Below, in pieces: positions 1 to 7,188 of a stretch of 18,657 nucleotides of DNA. Position 1 is the first letter of the stretch. The number at the start of each line of letters is the position of its first letter. The notes under the pieces are model-generated. The model was not told the DNA's origin, made no database searches, and saw only the letters and a list, made by a program, of their open reading frames with translations. A program made the position numbers and the translations under genes. This DNA comes from Planctomycetota bacterium (GTDB taxonomy: Bacteria; Planctomycetota; UBA1135; UBA2386), in assembly GCA_016793305.1 (NCBI GenBank), contig JAEUHU010000453.1:1-18657 (forward strand), given 5' to 3'.

Positions 1-1
1 C

Positions 2-553
2 CCGTGCGTGCTGTTCTGCCAGAACAACCAGTGGGCGATCTCGGTGCCGATCAGCAAGCAGTCCGCGTCGGAGACGCTGGCGCAGAAGGGCAAGGCCTAC
101 GGCATGCCCTACGTGCGGGTCGACGGCAACGACGTGCTCGCGGTCTACTCGGTCACCAAGGCCGCCGCCGACCGCGCGCGCGCGGGCCAGGGCCCGACGT
201 TCATCGAGGCGGTCACCTACCGGCGCCTCGGCCACAGCAGCAGCGACGATCCGACGCGCTACCGCGACGAGGCCGAGGTGAAGGCGTGGGAGAAGAAGGA
301 CCCGGTCGACCGGTTCCGCGCCTACCTGGTGCGTCGCGGTCTCTGGAGCGAGGCGCAGGAAGCGACCTTCAAGGAGAGCATCGCCCAGCGCGTCAACGAC
401 GCGATCGCCGCCGCCGAGCAGAACGGCCCGCCCGCCGACGAGACGTTGGTCACCGACGTCTACGCGCAGGTGACGCCACAGCTGAAGGAACAGCTCGGCG
501 AGGTGCTGGCGCTCGAAGGGCGCCGCGTCAACGAGGGCGCGTTCCCGCTGTGA
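2..553 (+). CDS. 2-oxoacid dehydrogenase E1 component, alpha subunit (branched-chain type), 3' part
   Basis: This is the C-terminal 183 residues of the thiamine-diphosphate-dependent E1 alpha subunit of a 2-oxoacid dehydrogenase complex, which decarboxylates a 2-oxoacid and passes the acyl group to lipoyl-E2. The frame is open from the window edge, so the start lies upstream. Visible family hallmarks are NNQWAIS near residue 8 of the fragment (cofactor-binding segment) and the phosphorylation-loop-like GHSSSDDPTRYR at about 77-88. The HSSSDD form resembles branched-chain oxoacid dehydrogenases more than pyruvate-type E1 alpha. A helical C-terminal tail follows. No E1 beta or E2 gene follows; the next gene starts 22 bp later and concerns polysaccharides. 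An E3 gene lies about 17 kb away at the other end of the window. The family is clear; the exact substrate (branched-chain versus pyruvate) is inferred. Confidence 0.9.
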   Translation, partial: PCVLFCQNNQWAISVPISKQSASETLAQKGKAYGMPYVRVDGNDVLAVYSVTKAAADRARAGQGPTFIEAVTYRRLGHSSSDDPTRYRDEAEVKAWEKKDPVDRFRAYLVRRGLWSEAQEATFKESIAQRVNDAIAAAEQNGPPADETLVTDVYAQVTPQLKEQLGEVLALEGRRVNEGAFPL

Positions 554-575
554 ACGCGCCCGCGCGCGGCGCCGC

Positions 576-3500
576 ATGAGCCATCAGCCCGAGCAACCGG
601 CACCGCGACCCGAACGGGAGCCCCCGTCCGGGCTGCTGTTCGACCAGTGGAGCCGCTACGCGGCGGTGGCGCGCGGCGTGACGGCGCTGCTGCCGGACGG
701 CGGCACGGTGCTCGACGTAGGCTCCGGCGGCGCGATGCTGCTCGGCCAGTTCCTGCCGCGGCACCAGATCACCTACCTCGACCCGCTGCTGGCCGGCCGC
801 GACGGGCCGGGCGTGCTCGGCAAGCCGCTCGACGAAGCCCACGTCGCCGACCGGAGCTTCGACGTCGCCGTCTGCGTCGACGTGCTCGAACACGTGCCGG
901 CGGCGGCGCGCGACGCCTTCCTGCGGCAGATGGTCCGGGCCAGCCGGGTCGGCATCGTCGTCGCCGCCCCGTTCGCCGACGTCGGCGCGCCGAAGGACAC
1001 CGACGACCACGTGCACCTCGCCTACCGAGCGAAGACCGGCCGCGACTACTCGTGGCTGCACGAGCACGAGCAGTTCGGCCTGCCGCGGTTCGACGAAGTG
1101 GAGCGCCAGCTGCTCGCACAAGGCCTGCAGCTGGCTTCGTTCGGCAACGGCCACACACCGTGGCTGCAGGCGCTGCTGGCCTGGCACGTCATGCTGCTCG
1201 ACGAGCCCGTCCACCTGCCGATGCTGCGCGAGGTCGGCGACCGCTTCGCCGCCGAGCTGATGCCGTTCGACCATCTCGAGCCGACCTACCGCCAGGTGCT
1301 GGTGGCCGCGCGCGGCCACCAGCCGCGGCTCCCCCCGCTGCCCGTCGAAGCGACCACGAGGGCGGCGGCGCAGCAGGCGGGACGACGGTTCTTCCTGTGG
1401 CTCGAAGCGCGTCTGGCGCAGCACGCCGACGCGCTGGGCGCCGAGACCGGACGGCTGCGCACGCGCCTCGGCGCCGCCGAGGCCGCGGCGCAGCAGGCGA
1501 AGCAGCAGCAGCAGCGCGCCGAGGGCGAACTCGCGACGGCGAGCACCGAACTCGCCGAGCTGCGGGGCGCGCGCAGCCGATCGGCGCACGCACAGCACAC
1601 CGCGGAACAGCAGGCTGCGCTCGCACTCGCGCACGTGGCCGCGGTCGAGCGCAGCCTGTCGTGGCGCCTGACCGCGCCGCTGCGCTGGGTCGGCCGCGGC
1701 AGCGCCGCCGTGCGCCGCCGCCTGCTCGCAGCAGCAGCGTGGCTGCTGCCGCGCAGCGTGCCAAGGCGCCTGCGCTGGCCGCTGAAGTCGGCGTTCTTCC
1801 GGCTGTTCGCGCCGCTGCTCCGTGGCAGCCGCGAGTACCGCGAGTTCCAGGCGGCGGCTCGGCAACGCGGGGCAGGGCCCGACACGCCGTCGGCAGGGCC
1901 GCTGGCGCCCGCAGGATCCCGACCACTGCCCCCGATCCCCGAGCCGCGCGACGATCGCCACGACGTCGTGGTGTTCGGCGTCATCGACTGGCACCTGCGC
2001 TTCCAGCGGCCGCAGCAGCTGGCGCGTGAACTGGCGCGGACCGGCCACCGGGTCTTCTACCTGACGCCCGGATTCGCGGCTGCGGACGCTCCGGGCTTCG
2101 AGCTCGAGCCGCTGCTCGACGGCCTGCCCGTCTACCAGGTGCGGCTCCACACGCGCGAGCCGGTGTCGATCTACGACGGGCCGCCGGCGCCGGGGGCGCG
2201 CGACCACCTGATGGCGGGCTTGCGGCAAGCGCTCGGCGCCGTGCGCCTGTCGACCAGCATCGCGCTCGTCGACCATCCGGGTTGGGTCGAGTTCGCTGCC
2301 GCCCTGCCGCGCGCCCGCGTGCTCTACGACTGCATGGACAACCACCACGGGTTCGCCGAGGCAGGCTCGGCGCTGCCGGCCGCCGAGGCGCGCCTGCTGC
2401 AGCTCGTCGACGGCGTGGTGGTGACCAGCGATTACCTGGAACGGCAGGTGCGCGGCCAGCACGCCGAGCGGCGCATGATCCGCAACGCCTGCGATCCGTC
2501 GCACTTCCTCGGCATCCCGCCGGCGACGAGTGCCAGGCCGGTGGTCGGCTACTTCGGCGCCGTCGCCCAGTGGTTCGACGTGGCGCTGCTGCGCGCGGTG
2601 GCCACGGCGATGCCCGACTGCGACTTCCTGATCGTCGGCGACGACACCGCCGGCGTCGCGCGGGCCGCAGGCAAGCTGCCGAACGTGACGTTCCGTGGCG
2701 AAGTACCGTACACGGAACTGCCGCGCCACCTGGCGGCGATGCACGTGCTGCTGATCCCGTTCGTGATCGACGAGCTGATCCTCGCGACCAATCCGGTGAA
2801 GGCCTACGAAGCGCTCGCCGCAGGGCGGCCGGTGGTCGCCACCGAGATGCCGGAGCTGATGAGCCACGAACTCGCCAGCTTCGTGCGCACCGCTCCGGAC
2901 GCCGCCGGCATCGTCGCCGCCCTGCGCGCAGCACTGCGCGACGCGGCCGACCCGGCGCGCACCGCGGCGTTCCGTACGTTCGCTGCGGGCCAGACCTGGG
3001 CCGCGCGTGCGGCCGACCTGCTCGACTTCGTGGCGAAACTGCCGCGACCGAAGGTCGGCGTCGTCGTGGTGTCCTGGAACGGCATGGCCCTGACGCGGCG
3101 CTGCGTCGCGTCGGTGCTGCAAGACCCGCTCGCCGACGACGTCGACCTCGTGATCGTCGACAATGCGTCGACCGACGGCACGGCGGCCTGGCTCGACGAG
3201 ATCGCCACCGACCCGCGCGTGCGCGTGATCCGGAACGCCGACAACCGCGGCTTCGCCGCCGCCTGCAACCAGGGCCTGGCCGCCGCCGCCACGCGCGATC
3301 CCGAGCTGCTGGTGATCCTCAACAACGACCTCGTCGTGACGCCCGGCTGGACCGCGACGCTGCGGGCCCATCTGCGCAACGACCCGCGCATCGGCCTGAT
3401 CGGGCCGGTGACGAACAACATCGGCAACGAGGCCCGGATCGCCACCCGCTACGTCGACCTCGTCGACATGCCGGCGGAGCAACGGGCCCGCACCGCGGCG

Positions 3501-3842
3501 GCCGCCGGGCGCTGCTTCGACATCCCGGTGCTGGCGTTCTTCTGTGTCGCCATGCCGCTCGACGTCTACCGGACGGTCGGCGGGCTCGACGAGAAGTTCG
3601 GCACCGGCTTCTTCGAGGACGACGACTACTGCCAGCGGGTGCGCCGGCTCGGCCGGCGCCTCGTCTGCGCCGAGGACGTGTTCGTGCACCACGAACTGTC
3701 GGCCTCGTTCGCGCGCATCGACCAGGGCGAACGCAAGGCGCTGTTCGAGCGCAACCGCGCCTACTACGAGTCGAAGTGGGGTCCGTGGCAGCGCCACGAG
3801 TACCGGCCGGCGAACGGCACCGACAAGTCGGCGGCCGGGTGA
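576..3842 (+). CDS. Trifunctional fusion: SAM methyltransferase, coiled coil, GT4-like and GT2 glycosyltransferases
   Basis: A 1088-residue protein with at least three enzymatic modules. Residues ~23-185 form a class I methyltransferase: VLDVGSGG at 45-52 (SAM-binding glycine loop) and DVLEHVP at 102-108. Residues ~285-355 are Gln/Ala/Glu-rich and predicted coiled coil. SLSWRLTAPLR at 360-370 is a linker often seen in bacterial glycosyltransferases. Residues ~462-820 look like a GT-B (GT4/GT1-like) transferase, with YDCMDNH at 584-590 and the nucleotide-sugar-binding stretch NPVKAYEALAAGRPVVAT at 739-756. Residues ~826-1060 are a GT-A family 2 transferase with VSWNG at 832-836, DNASTDGT at 862-869, the DxD-like NND at 916-918 and FEDDDYCQR at 1013-1021. 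No signal peptide or membrane segment is visible, so it is probably cytoplasmic. It likely builds and perhaps methyl-caps a surface glycan exported by the nearby Wzm/Wzt. The ATG follows the E1 alpha stop by 22 bp and has no obvious Shine-Dalgarno site. Sugar and linkage specificity cannot be read. Confidence 0.92.
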   Translation: MSHQPEQPAPRPEREPPSGLLFDQWSRYAAVARGVTALLPDGGTVLDVGSGGAMLLGQFLPRHQITYLDPLLAGRDGPGVLGKPLDEAHVADRSFDVAVCVDVLEHVPAAARDAFLRQMVRASRVGIVVAAPFADVGAPKDTDDHVHLAYRAKTGRDYSWLHEHEQFGLPRFDEVERQLLAQGLQLASFGNGHTPWLQALLAWHVMLLDEPVHLPMLREVGDRFAAELMPFDHLEPTYRQVLVAARGHQPRLPPLPVEATTRAAAQQAGRRFFLWLEARLAQHADALGAETGRLRTRLGAAEAAAQQAKQQQQRAEGELATASTELAELRGARSRSAHAQHTAEQQAALALAHVAAVERSLSWRLTAPLRWVGRGSAAVRRRLLAAAAWLLPRSVPRRLRWPLKSAFFRLFAPLLRGSREYREFQAAARQRGAGPDTPSAGPLAPAGSRPLPPIPEPRDDRHDVVVFGVIDWHLRFQRPQQLARELARTGHRVFYLTPGFAAADAPGFELEPLLDGLPVYQVRLHTREPVSIYDGPPAPGARDHLMAGLRQALGAVRLSTSIALVDHPGWVEFAAALPRARVLYDCMDNHHGFAEAGSALPAAEARLLQLVDGVVVTSDYLERQVRGQHAERRMIRNACDPSHFLGIPPATSARPVVGYFGAVAQWFDVALLRAVATAMPDCDFLIVGDDTAGVARAAGKLPNVTFRGEVPYTELPRHLAAMHVLLIPFVIDELILATNPVKAYEALAAGRPVVATEMPELMSHELASFVRTAPDAAGIVAALRAALRDAADPARTAAFRTFAAGQTWAARAADLLDFVAKLPRPKVGVVVVSWNGMALTRRCVASVLQDPLADDVDLVIVDNASTDGTAAWLDEIATDPRVRVIRNADNRGFAAACNQGLAAAATRDPELLVILNNDLVVTPGWTATLRAHLRNDPRIGLIGPVTNNIGNEARIATRYVDLVDMPAEQRARTAAAAGRCFDIPVLAFFCVAMPLDVYRTVGGLDEKFGTGFFEDDDYCQRVRRLGRRLVCAEDVFVHHELSASFARIDQGERKALFERNRAYYESKWGPWQRHEYRPANGTDKSAAG

Positions 3843-3849
3843 GCGCCTG

Positions 3850-3876
3850 GCCGCGGCTCGCGGCTGCCGCCGCGGC
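3850..3876. terminator. GC-rich inverted repeat between convergent genes
   Basis: The 37-bp gap between the fusion glycosyltransferase (plus) and the radical SAM gene (minus) contains GCCGCGGC at 3850-3857 and again at 3869-3876. They can pair as an 8-bp stem with an 11-nt loop. A perfect 12-bp palindrome (CCGCCGCGGCGG) lies at 3867-3878. Its place between two converging stop codons suggests a bidirectional terminator. There is no T-run on either side, so a classic intrinsic terminator is not shown, and such repeats arise easily at this GC content. Confidence 0.3.
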
Positions 3877-3879
3877 GGA

Positions 3880-4806
3880 TCACATGTAGTAGCCGGTGCA
3901 GGTGCGGCAGAGGTCGATCTCGTTCTTCTTGCCCGCCTCGAACAGGCGCAGCATGTGCTGCCGGCGGTGCGAGAAGTAGAGCTCGCGGATCGTCGACTGG
4001 TGGGCGTTGCCGATCACGCCGCGCGAGTTGAGGTCGGCGCAGCACACCGTGGCGTCGCCGTTCGGCAGCACGACCATGTCCTTCACGAGGAAGTAGCAGA
4101 CCTTCTTCTTCGGCAGCATCTGCTGGGCGTGCCACTCGTAGTCGCGGTCGTCGATGCCGAGCTCGGCGCTGCCGTCCCAGTTGTGTGGATGGCGCAGCGA
4201 GACGTCGTCGATGCGCGCGAACAGCTCGCGGAACTCCGGCTCCATCCAGTCGGTGGTCAACGGCCGGCTCGGATCGACGATGCAGATGATGCCGGTGCGC
4301 AGGCGCCGCGCAGCCGCGGCGTTGGCGTCGAGGAAGGCGTGGATGTTGGCGCGGATCGACGCCCACTTCGCCGGCCGGCGCAGGTCCTCGAACAGTTCCC
4401 GCGTGCCGCCGTCGACGCTGAAGCGGATGTCGTCGATCGCCCCCGAACCGAGGATCGCGGCGGTGCGCGCCTGGTTCAGCGGACCGGCGTTGGTGAGCAG
4501 GTTGATGCGCGGCAGCGAGGCCTTGCGCCGCGCGATCTCGGCGAACATGCCCGGCAGGTCGGGATGCAGCAGCGTCTCGCCGGCGTTGTGCAGTTCGATG
4601 CGGTCGAGCCGGATGCCGGGATCGGCGATCACGTCGTCCAGCACCTTCGCCAGCAGCTCGCGCGTCATGAACTGCTTCGGCTTGTCGTGGTCGAGGGAGC
4701 ACCACTTGCAGCGCAGGTTGCAGATCGACGCGAACTCCAGGTTGAGCCACTCGAGGGTGAGGCGCCCGGTTGCCTCGGCGATGCTGGTCGGCAAGCCATC
4801 CGTCAT
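3880..4806 (-). CDS. Radical SAM/SPASM domain protein
   Basis: A 308-residue radical SAM enzyme. The 4Fe-4S/SAM motif CNLRCKWC spans residues 29-36 (Cys29, Cys33, Cys36), and NAGETLLHP at 74-82 corresponds to the GE(P/T) SAM-binding motif. The C-terminal part is SPASM-like with Cys237, Cys255, Cys256 and the terminal pair Cys300/Cys303, which would hold an auxiliary cluster. The open frame continues far upstream, but the ATG at 4806 is chosen because family similarity begins directly after it and a -10-like box lies just before it. The gene points against its neighbours: convergent with the fusion glycosyltransferase and divergent from wzm. No short precursor-peptide gene is visible nearby, so a role in RiPP maturation has no support. 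A role in modifying a sugar, lipid or protein of the polysaccharide pathway is inferred from position only. The substrate is unknown. Confidence 0.9.
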   Translation of the reverse strand: MTDGLPTSIAEATGRLTLEWLNLEFASICNLRCKWCSLDHDKPKQFMTRELLAKVLDDVIADPGIRLDRIELHNAGETLLHPDLPGMFAEIARRKASLPRINLLTNAGPLNQARTAAILGSGAIDDIRFSVDGGTRELFEDLRRPAKWASIRANIHAFLDANAAAARRLRTGIICIVDPSRPLTTDWMEPEFRELFARIDDVSLRHPHNWDGSAELGIDDRDYEWHAQQMLPKKKVCYFLVKDMVVLPNGDATVCCADLNSRGVIGNAHQSTIRELYFSHRRQHMLRLFEAGKKNEIDLCRTCTGYYM

Positions 4807-4812
4807 GCGCCC

Positions 4813-4841
4813 GTTGTAGCGCCCGGGCCGCAGCGCATCAC
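4813..4841 (-). promoter_or_regulatory. Putative promoter of the radical SAM gene (leaderless type)
   Basis: Reading the minus strand, TACAAC (4818 down to 4813; four of six matches to TATAAT) lies 17 nt after a weak -35-like GTGATG (4841-4836). Only 6 nt separate the -10 box from the ATG at 4806, so transcription would begin at about the start codon. No Shine-Dalgarno site is present, which agrees with a leaderless mRNA. The elements are weak and could be chance. Confidence 0.3.
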
Positions 4842-4869
4842 CTCGCGAACTGCGGCCCGCACTCGCTGC

Positions 4870-4898
4870 TGGAGCGGCCCACGGGGCATCGCTACCAT
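4870..4898 (+). promoter_or_regulatory. Putative promoter of wzm-wzt
   Basis: TACCAT at 4893-4898 resembles a -10 box (four of six). A weak CTGGAG/TGGAGC stretch at about 4869-4875 lies 17-18 nt upstream. The wzm GTG start at 4909 is only 10 nt after the -10 box, with no purine-rich ribosome-binding site in between, so the leader would be very short. The arrangement resembles that before the genes at 8409 and 17372. Confidence 0.3.
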
Positions 4899-4908
4899 CC
4901 TCCGCCCC

Positions 4909-5721
4909 GTGCGCGTGCTCTCGGCCTTCCTGCTCGATCCGTTCCGGTCCGCCTGGCAGCGCCGGGGCCTCGTGCGCGAACTGTCGCGCCGCGAGATCGA
5001 GACCGCGTTCGCCGGCTCGCTGCTCGGCGCCAGCTGGCTGTTCCTGCAGCCGCTGCTGTCGCTGGCGGTCTACGCGCTGGTGTTCGGCGGCATCCTCGGC
5101 CTGACCGGCGGCGGTGGCAGCGCCGAGCTCGTCAGCCGGTTGTTCACCGGGATGATCGTCTACCAGGCGTTCGCCGGGCCGGCCTCGCAGGCCGCCCACC
5201 TCGTGCTGTCGCGGCCGAACTACGTCACCAAGGTGGTCTTCCCGCTGCACCTGCTGGCGTGGCCGTCGGTGGTGCAGGCGACGCTGAACGCTGCCGTCTC
5301 GACCGTGCTGCTGGTGCTGCTGCATCTCGTGTTCGTCGGCGCCCCGTCCTGGACCGTCGTGCTGGTGCCGGTGGCGCTGGCCCCAGCCCTGCTGCTCGGG
5401 CTCGGCGCCAGCTGGGTGCTCGCGTCGCTCGGCGTGTACGTGCGCGACACCGCCGAAGTGGTGCGCGTCACCCTGCAGCTGCTGTTCTTCCTCTGCCCGG
5501 TGGTGTGGACGCTGCGCGACGTGCCGAGCGAGACGGTGCGCACGCTGGTGATGCTCAACCCACTCGCGATCGGCATGGAGACGTGCCGAGGCTTGCTGAC
5601 CGGTGCGCAGCTCCCGGCCACCCCCTGGGTCGTCGGCTACGCGCTGTGCGGCTGGCTCGCCGCCGCTGTCGGCCACACCTTCTTCCGCCGCACGCAGGAC
5701 GGCTTCGCCGATGTCCTCTGA
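4909..5721 (+). CDS. wzm: Polysaccharide ABC transporter, permease (Wzm-like, ABC-2 family)
   Basis: A 270-residue integral membrane protein of the ABC-2 permease family that moves lipid-linked polysaccharide across the inner membrane. The N-terminal segment ELSRREIETAFAGSLLG (24-40) matches the family hallmark before the first membrane helix (typically RRDLKxRYxxSxLGxxW). Hydrophobic segments lie near 38-64, 78-97, 112-141, 148-175, 186-202 and 239-258, giving the expected six-helix layout. Length is typical (about 260-280). The frame is open far upstream, but family similarity begins at the GTG at 4909; a second in-frame GTG at 4915 is an alternative start. The stop overlaps the start of wzt by 11 bp, so the two are translationally coupled and form the transporter pair. 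Confidence 0.92.
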   Translation: MRVLSAFLLDPFRSAWQRRGLVRELSRREIETAFAGSLLGASWLFLQPLLSLAVYALVFGGILGLTGGGGSAELVSRLFTGMIVYQAFAGPASQAAHLVLSRPNYVTKVVFPLHLLAWPSVVQATLNAAVSTVLLVLLHLVFVGAPSWTVVLVPVALAPALLLGLGASWVLASLGVYVRDTAEVVRVTLQLLFFLCPVVWTLRDVPSETVRTLVMLNPLAIGMETCRGLLTGAQLPATPWVVGYALCGWLAAAVGHTFFRRTQDGFADVL

Positions 5722-7084
5722 ACCGCGACCGTCGAGCTCGCCGCCGGCTGGCCCGCAGCCCGCCGGCCCCGCGGTCGGGGCACCCGAAGCGACCGCCCGC
5801 AGCGTCGGGCACGAGGTCGTGGTGCGCGCGAACGGCCTCGGCAAGTGCTACCACATCTTCAAGCGGCCCCAGGACCGGCTGCGCCAGTTCTTCGCCCGCG
5901 AAGGCAAGAAGCACTACACCGAGTTCTGGGCGCTGCGCGACATCGACCTCGAGCTGCGGCGCGGCGAGACGCTCGGCATCGTCGGCCGCAACGGAGCCGG
6001 CAAGTCTACCCTGCTCGAGCTGATCGCCGGCACGCTGAAGCCGACCACCGGCAGCGTCGACGTGCGCGGTCGGGTCACCGCCCTGCTCGAACTCGGCAGC
6101 GGCTTCCACCACGACTTCACCGGCCGCGAGAACGTCTACGTCGCCGGCGCCCTGCTCGGGCTCGAACGCGACGAGATGGACCGCCGCCTGCCGGCCGTCG
6201 AGCGCTTCGCCGACATCGGCGAGTTCCTCGACCGCCCGGTCAAGACCTACAGCAAGGGCATGTTCGCGCGGTTGTCGTTCGCGGTCTACGCGAACCTCGA
6301 CCCGGACATCTTCATCGTCGACGAAGCACTCGCGGTCGGCGACGCCAAGTTCCGCCACAAGTGCATGTATCGCTTCAAGCAGATGCAGGAGAGCGGCGTG
6401 GCGATCGTCTACGTGTCCCACGACGCGGCGCCGATGAAGCACATGTGCGACCGCGTGGCCTGGATCCACGACGGTCGCCTGAAGGGCCTCGGCGACCCCA
6501 AGGCGGTCGTCGACGACTACCTGGCGCACCTGTTCCACGACCAGCAGCCCAAGGCCGAACGCGCGGCGGCACCAGAGGCGACGGTGCGCGGGCAGGGCGA
6601 CGGCGCGGTGCGCGGCGACGACGACCTCGGTTCGCACGCCGCGGTGTTCACCTGCTGCCAGCTGCTCGACGGCGACGGTCGTCCGACCGACCACCTGACC
6701 GGCGGCGAGGACTGCATCGTGCGGCTCGAGGTGCGCAACGACACGCTCGAGCCCGGGCAGAAGCTGGTGGTCGGTGTCTCACTGAGCAACGTGCACGGTC
6801 TCGACATCACCGGCACCAACAACATCGCCAACCAGGTGCCGCTGCTGGCGCCGCAGCGCGGCGGCCGGTTCGCGGTCCGCTACCGGTTCCGGCTGCCGGT
6901 GCTGGCGACCGGCAGCTACGCGCTGTCGCCGATGCTGCTGACGCTGCACGAGACTGGCGACATGGACCTGCTGCACCACGCGCCGAACGTGATCCGCTTC
7001 ACGGCGACTACCGCGATGCACGTGTTCAGCATGCTGGGGCTGCCGACCACCGTCGAAGTCGAGCCGGTCCAGCCGCCGGGATAG
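5711..7084 (+). CDS. wzt: Polysaccharide ABC transporter, ATP-binding subunit with carbohydrate-binding domain (Wzt-like)
   Basis: A 457-residue Wzt-type ATPase that powers export of O-antigen-like polysaccharide with the Wzm permease. ABC motifs: Walker A GRNGAGKS at 93-100, signature YSKGM at 180-184 (the YS-GM form typical of Wzt/TagH-type proteins), Walker B IFIVDE at 200-205, and the H-loop His in YVSHD (His237). A low-complexity linker (~278-308) leads to a C-terminal beta-rich domain (~310-455) matching the Wzt C-terminal carbohydrate-binding domain. In the O8/O9a systems that domain recognises the modified end of the glycan. The first ~34 residues are Pro/Ser-rich and not part of the ATPase fold. 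The ATG at 5711 overlaps the end of wzm, which supports this start over the longer open frame from 5603. Confidence 0.95.
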   Translation: MSSEPRPSSSPPAGPQPAGPAVGAPEATARSVGHEVVVRANGLGKCYHIFKRPQDRLRQFFAREGKKHYTEFWALRDIDLELRRGETLGIVGRNGAGKSTLLELIAGTLKPTTGSVDVRGRVTALLELGSGFHHDFTGRENVYVAGALLGLERDEMDRRLPAVERFADIGEFLDRPVKTYSKGMFARLSFAVYANLDPDIFIVDEALAVGDAKFRHKCMYRFKQMQESGVAIVYVSHDAAPMKHMCDRVAWIHDGRLKGLGDPKAVVDDYLAHLFHDQQPKAERAAAPEATVRGQGDGAVRGDDDLGSHAAVFTCCQLLDGDGRPTDHLTGGEDCIVRLEVRNDTLEPGQKLVVGVSLSNVHGLDITGTNNIANQVPLLAPQRGGRFAVRYRFRLPVLATGSYALSPMLLTLHETGDMDLLHHAPNVIRFTATTAMHVFSMLGLPTTVEVEPVQPPG

Positions 7085-7104
7085 CCGCGGCCGGCCCGCG
7101 ACCT

Positions 7105-7120
7105 CGCCGCGAACGCGGCG
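7105..7120 (+). terminator. Small GC hairpin after wzt
   Basis: CGCCGC (7105-7110), GAAC loop (7111-7114), GCGGCG (7115-7120): a perfect 6-bp stem with a tetraloop, 20 nt after the wzt stop. It could end or attenuate the wzm-wzt transcript before wecB. There is no T-run afterwards and the stem is short, so the assignment is weak. Confidence 0.25.
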
Positions 7121-7158
7121 CCCGAACCAGATCGGCTCGAGGCGTGAACCCATGGCCG

Positions 7159-7188
7159 TGGTCGGATAGACCAACGCGCCAATGGCGC
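7159..7188 (+). promoter_or_regulatory. Two small inverted repeats at the wecB start
   Basis: TGGTC-GGATA-GACCA (7159-7173) is followed by GCGCC-AAT-GGCGC (7176-7188). The second repeat places the AT of the wecB ATG (7182) in its loop and could partly mask the start codon. No Shine-Dalgarno site is visible in front of this gene. The stems are only 5 bp, so chance is a fair alternative. Confidence 0.2.

Noticed and set aside
4..579. Arg-rich open frame overlapping the E1 alpha fragment
   Set aside because: Shadow of the E1 alpha frame with composition typical of out-of-frame GC-rich DNA.
528..3797. A 1089-codon open frame on the minus strand opposite the fusion glycosyltransferase
   Set aside because: Same antisense effect of high GC; it mirrors the real gene almost base for base and shows no domain motifs.
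3880..4806. RiPP biosynthesis cluster based on the SPASM protein
   Set aside because: No small precursor ORF, peptidase or dedicated transporter nearby; the ABC transporter is clearly of the polysaccharide type.
3544..4908. Long N-terminal extension of the wzm frame from 3544
   Set aside because: It overlaps the end of the fusion glycosyltransferase and the radical SAM gene; ABC-2 permease similarity begins only at about 4909.
4807..5844. Long N-terminal extension of the radical SAM frame to 5844
   Set aside because: It would run antisense through all of wzm; similarity to radical SAM proteins begins at the ATG at 4806.
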